DNA of 13,735 bases from XYB2-FULL-45-11 sp964355525 (GTDB taxonomy: Bacteria; Patescibacteriota; Patescibacteriia; UBA9934; GWF2-40-263), in assembly GCA_964355525.1 (NCBI GenBank), contig CAYHDY010000027.1, positions 1 through 13,735 of the forward strand, in the 5' to 3' direction. Of this stretch, positions 11,512-13,735 are shown piece after piece (the stretch's first letter is position 1; every line of letters begins with the position of its first letter). The position numbers and the translations under genes were made by a program. Under the pieces are notes generated by a model that was not told the DNA's origin, ran no database searches, and saw only the letters and a program-made list of their open reading frames with translations.

Positions 11512-12090
11512 CTACACTTTTTCACTCTTACACTCTTCCACTTTTCCGATCGCTTGTTTAATCACTCCCGACAGTTTTTTATTCTCCTCCTCCGTCCACT
11601 TTTGCAAAACAAACGCATCGAGCGGAACATCCGGATTCACCGGGCGCCCGATACCGACGCGGATGCGCGCGATCGGTGTTCCGTTTGGAAACTGTTCGAT
11701 GATGGATTGCATGCCGTTGTGTCCACCGCTCGATCCAGCGGCTTTGAATCGAATGTCTCCGAACGGAAGATCCGCATCATCATAAATCACGAGAATGTCT
11801 GAAGGGCTGCATTTATGTTTTGCACAAAACGCTTTCACCGCCCGCCCGCTCACATTCATAAACGTTTGCGGTTTGAGCAGTGCAATGCGTTCCCCTCCTT
11901 TACAAGGAGGGGATAAAGGGGTGGTCGTGCTCGTTCCGTCATATTCAGCGATCTCCGCCTCAAGTCCCGTTTTCAATTTGAATTCGACACGCAACTGTTT
12001 CGCGATTTCATCAACCACAAGAAACCCGACATTGTGTCGCGTCCGTTCATATTTTTTTCCGGGATTCCCAAGTCCAACAAGGAGTTTCAT
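11512..12090 (-). CDS. pth: Peptidyl-tRNA hydrolase
   Basis: 192 residues. It releases peptides from peptidyl-tRNAs dropped by stalled ribosomes. Motifs: MKLLVGLGNPGKKYERTRHN (1-20) with Asn9 and catalytic His19; KPQTFMNVSG (73-82) with Asn79; YDDADLPFG (103-111) with Asp104; GSSGGHNG (119-126) with Asn125. Between the first strands and KPQTFMNVSG there is an extra TSTTTPLSPPCKGG (53-66), the in-frame translation of a GC-rich palindromic repeat (11888-11924); relatives have a short turn there. The last residues (EECKSEKV) are encoded by an AGAGTG-type repeat, so the C-terminus was probably altered by repeat insertion. The ATG at 12090 follows an AGGCACAAGACC-type stretch with no clear Shine-Dalgarno. 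First gene of the probable pth-dprA-topA operon. Confidence 0.95.
   Translation of the reverse strand: MKLLVGLGNPGKKYERTRHNVGFLVVDEIAKQLRVEFKLKTGLEAEIAEYDGTSTTTPLSPPCKGGERIALLKPQTFMNVSGRAVKAFCAKHKCSPSDILVIYDDADLPFGDIRFKAAGSSGGHNGMQSIIEQFPNGTPIARIRVGIGRPVNPDVPLDAFVLQKWTEEENKKLSGVIKQAIGKVEECKSEKV
11514..11547 (-). repeat. AGAGTG-type repeat at the 3' end of pth (inverted copy)
   Basis: CACTTTTTCACTCTTACACT and following bases on the plus strand, the reverse orientation of the unit at 11429-11482. It encodes the last residues and stop of pth. Confidence 0.65.
11888..11924 (-). repeat. GC-rich palindromic repeat inside pth (copy 3)
   Basis: CGTT, then a 9-bp stem CCCCTCCTT (11892-11900) / AAGGAGGGG (11904-11912) around TAC, then ATAAAGGGGTGGT. 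Translated in frame as PLSPPCKGG in Pth. Confidence 0.82.
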
Positions 12091-12150
12091 AAATGATTTG
12101 TAGTGGCAGGTCTTGTGCCTGCTCGTTTCGATTGAAATTATGCCACACGA

Positions 12151-12179
12151 TTGACAAAAAGGCGATTTCGAAGTATCGT
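12151..12179 (+). promoter_or_regulatory. Sigma70-type promoter of the target-protein paralogue
   Basis: -35 TTGACA (12151-12156), a 17-base spacer and -10 TATCGT (12174-12179, 4 of 6). Same -35 and spacing as the promoter at 1807-1835. Confidence 0.7.
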
Positions 12180-12190
12180 GCTGTTTCGAT

Positions 12191-12305
12191 TATGGATTGA
12201 CCACAACCAAAAGTTGCTCTGAGAAGAGCAATTTCTGGCCATGGTAAATCTCACAGACTGAGAAGCCCGCTGGCACTGAGATACTTGTTGCATCAAAGGA
12301 TAACC
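12191..12305 (+). promoter_or_regulatory. Conserved structured 5' leader RNA, second copy
   Basis: Homologous to 1846-1965. Hairpins: AAC (12205-12207) / GTT (12213-12215) around CAAAA; GCTCT (12216-12220) / AGAGC (12225-12229) with a GAGA tetraloop; TCTCA (12249-12253) / TGAGA (12259-12263); GCC CGCT GGC (12265-12274); and a weaker GATAC / GCATC pair (12280-12294) with one mismatch. Paired changes relative to the first copy keep the first two stems. It ends at AAAGGA before the ATG at 12306. Confidence 0.7.
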
Positions 12306-12860
12306 ATGTTGTCTCTGAATGATGGTGTGTTTTCACGACTTAACGCACTGAAGCGGTTATTTTTTCGGGGAAAGCCCAGGTTGAAGATCGTTACTCGTTG
12401 GGTCGTCACCCCGGGCTCGTACAGGTCGTTCGAGGAGTGTGAAAGCATTTTTGCATCGAGCGGTTTCAAAATCGATCATCCGGCACGTCGCTTCTTGATG
12501 CGGATGAAATGCTCTGAAGAGCGAACCGAAATTCAGTTCGCATCGGCAACACTTGAAGAACTCAGGCTTCGGAATGCTGCTCCAATCGGGATCATCCAAG
12601 GGGCTGTCGAGGCAAACGGGTTTCAGCTCTGCCAGATCGAAGACGGCCCTGCTCTGCGCCTTTTCCTCAAGGATCAGCCGGAGGGTGAATGGCTTTTTCT
12701 CGCAATGGAGGCGACTACCGACGGCAAAGGCTGTCGTGAGATCCTCGCTCTCAAGCATGATCATGCCGGTCTTTGTCTCACGGCCGTTGATGCTTCAGAC
12801 TTGGATGGTTTCATTCCAAGTGCACAGTTCATATTTCGTGTCACGCCGCAAGTACATTAG
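12306..12860 (+). CDS. Diverged paralogue of the DGR target protein
   Basis: 184 residues; the start at 12306 is preceded by AAAGGA at good spacing. It shares with the DGR target at 1966 the RWVVT-x-G segment, the block GPALRL-x2-KD, and the C-terminal plan ending F-x-P-Q (IFRVTPQVH against VFAIPAQVS). The 3' end does not match the template repeat at nucleotide level beyond scattered codons: GGTCTTTG-x-CTC remains, but the GC-rich initiation region is absent. It is therefore unlikely to be a current VR for this TR. It may be a retired target or a fixed relative doing the same job. It has the same promoter and leader arrangement as the active target. No signal peptide or membrane segment is seen. 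Confidence 0.8.
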   Translation: MLSLNDGVFSRLNALKRLFFRGKPRLKIVTRWVVTPGSYRSFEECESIFASSGFKIDHPARRFLMRMKCSEERTEIQFASATLEELRLRNAAPIGIIQGAVEANGFQLCQIEDGPALRLFLKDQPEGEWLFLAMEATTDGKGCREILALKHDHAGLCLTAVDASDLDGFIPSAQFIFRVTPQVH

Positions 12861-12865
12861 TCTTG

Positions 12866-12890
12866 GATCCCGATCGGGATCTTTTTATTT
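12866..12890 (+). terminator. Terminator of the paralogue gene
   Basis: GATCCC (12866-12871) / GGGATC (12876-12881) around GATC, followed by TTTTTATTT, just after the TAG stop. Confidence 0.8.
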
Positions 12891-12896
12891 GAATCA

Positions 12897-12926
12897 AAAA
12901 ACCCGACGTAAGAACGTCGGGTTTTT
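12897..12926. terminator. Bidirectional terminator between the paralogue and der
   Basis: AAAAACCCGACGT (12897-12909) / ACGTCGGGTTTTT (12914-12926), 13 bp, loop AAGA. It serves the convergent der gene and backs up the preceding terminator. Confidence 0.9.
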
Positions 12927-12930
12927 ATTT

Positions 12931-13735
12931 TTACTTTGATACAGCTGTCGCGATTCTGACATTGATTCGCATTGGCGTGCCGGTGAGATCATGAATCTCG
13001 CGCATGCGATTCTCGAGGAAGCGGAGATAGCTTGGGTGAAGCGCGTCCGTACGTTGCGCTTTCACGGTGAGATCGAATGTCGGAGGCGCGTTTGAAATCT
13101 GTTTCAAGCCGAGAGCCTTTGGCGGTTTCGTTCCTTTGCCCTTTGAAGGCAAGTGCTGACGAACGGCAGCATGCATGAATCGTTCAAGAACTTTGTCCGA
13201 AAGTTCTGTGAGGCGATGTTGTTGCACGGTGTCGATCATTCCGAAGATCGTCGAAACACGTTGCTTCTCAAGTGCACTCACAAAGAGGATTGGTGCCCAT
13301 GTCAGGAATGGAAATTCTGCGGCGAAATATTTTTTGTAATCATTGATGGTGTTTGAATCTTTGTCTTTCACGAGATCCCATTTGTTGACGATGATGATCA
13401 CGCCAGCCCCGGAATCTTTGAGAAGTCCCGCGAGCGTTTTTTCTTGCGATCCGATCGGCTCGGTTGCATCAATAACGAGAAGGGAAACGTCCGATCGGCG
13501 AATCACGAAATCATTTTTTTCCACGGCCATTTTTTCCAGTCCTCCGGCTTTGACGACAGAACTGTGTTTGCGCATTCCTGGCGTATCGATGAATAAATAA
13601 TTTTTGTCGTCAAGATGAACAAGGATATCGTTTGGTTCGCGTGTTGTGTGTGAGATCGGACTTGTGATGAAACGATTTTCGCCGAGAAGCGAGTTCAATA
13701 ATGTTGATTTTCCAACGTTTGGTTTTCCGATCACA
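12931..13735 (-). CDS. der: GTPase Der (EngA), C-terminal part, cut by window edge
   Basis: Ribosome-assembly GTPase Der, which has two tandem G domains and a KH-like domain. The window holds the second G domain and the KH-like end: P-loop GKPNVGKST, switch II DTPGM, NKWD specificity motif, SALE, then the C-terminal KH-like region ending INVRIATAVSK. The frame is open to the window edge, and the apparent GTG at 13734 is inside the P-loop strand, so the N-terminal G domain lies beyond the edge. It could in principle be another Era/Der-family GTPase with one G domain, but the C-terminal sequence fits Der. Ends at a bidirectional terminator. Confidence 0.92.
   Translation of the reverse strand, partial: VIGKPNVGKSTLLNSLLGENRFITSPISHTTREPNDILVHLDDKNYLFIDTPGMRKHSSVVKAGGLEKMAVEKNDFVIRRSDVSLLVIDATEPIGSQEKTLAGLLKDSGAGVIIIVNKWDLVKDKDSNTINDYKKYFAAEFPFLTWAPILFVSALEKQRVSTIFGMIDTVQQHRLTELSDKVLERFMHAAVRQHLPSKGKGTKPPKALGLKQISNAPPTFDLTVKAQRTDALHPSYLRFLENRMREIHDLTGTPMRINVRIATAVSK

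Noticed and set aside
1..13735. CRISPR arrays, tRNA or rRNA genes, insertion sequences
   Set aside because: Looked for on both strands; no regular direct repeats with spacers, no tRNA-like cloverleaf or rRNA sequence, and no transposase was recognised.

Overview
The window reads as chromosomal sequence from a Candidate Phyla Radiation (Patescibacteria) genome, probably a metagenome assembly. The grounds are family resemblance (a CPR-type diversity-generating retroelement, a compact Rel without the C-terminal regulatory domains, few Shine-Dalgarno sites, near-leaderless starts) and one scaffold gap of exactly 100 N. The exact lineage cannot be fixed from sequence alone.

The centrepiece is a complete diversity-generating retroelement (DGR) between the parAB and rel loci. 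In order: a sigma70-type promoter and a structured 5' leader (1807-1965); a 199-residue target protein gene (1966-2565) whose last 136 bp before the final codons are the variable repeat (VR, 2421-2556); a strong hairpin/terminator (2626-2669); an intergenic template repeat (TR, 2909-3044) with its own terminator; an Avd accessory gene on the minus strand (3051-3422); an 11-G homopolymer; and a reverse transcriptase gene (3460-4464) with the DGR signature GLPLGNLTSQ and YADD. TR and VR align without gaps over 136 bp with 17 differences. Fifteen of these are at TR adenines (12 A to G, 2 A to T, 1 A to C), the fingerprint of adenine-directed mutagenic homing. The last 46 bp are identical, as expected for the homing-initiation region.

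A second, diverged paralogue of the target protein lies about 10 kb away (12306-12860). It has the same promoter spacing and the same structured leader, with paired substitutions that keep the hairpins, but its C-terminal repeat no longer matches the TR. The shared leader is not explained by any family I can name and is the best candidate for an undescribed element.

The rest is housekeeping. parA-parB (88-1769) handle chromosome segregation. A bifunctional-type Rel (5977-4484, minus) makes and degrades (p)ppGpp. A His/Gly-tailed hypothetical protein (about 6082-6852), a single-domain response regulator (7296-6904, minus) and a 53-residue Com-like zinc protein (7541-7380, minus) follow. Then comes a probable minus-strand operon pth (12090-11512), dprA (11427-10318), topA (10216-7728). 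At the right edge is the C-terminal part of the GTPase Der (13735-12931, minus).

Other observations: the N gap in topA is flanked by an exact 55-bp duplication, so it is almost certainly false and breaks the topA frame. GC-rich palindromic repeats occur in the parA-parB spacer and in frame inside dprA and pth. AGAGTG-type repeats flank dprA. Convergent genes share compact bidirectional terminators.
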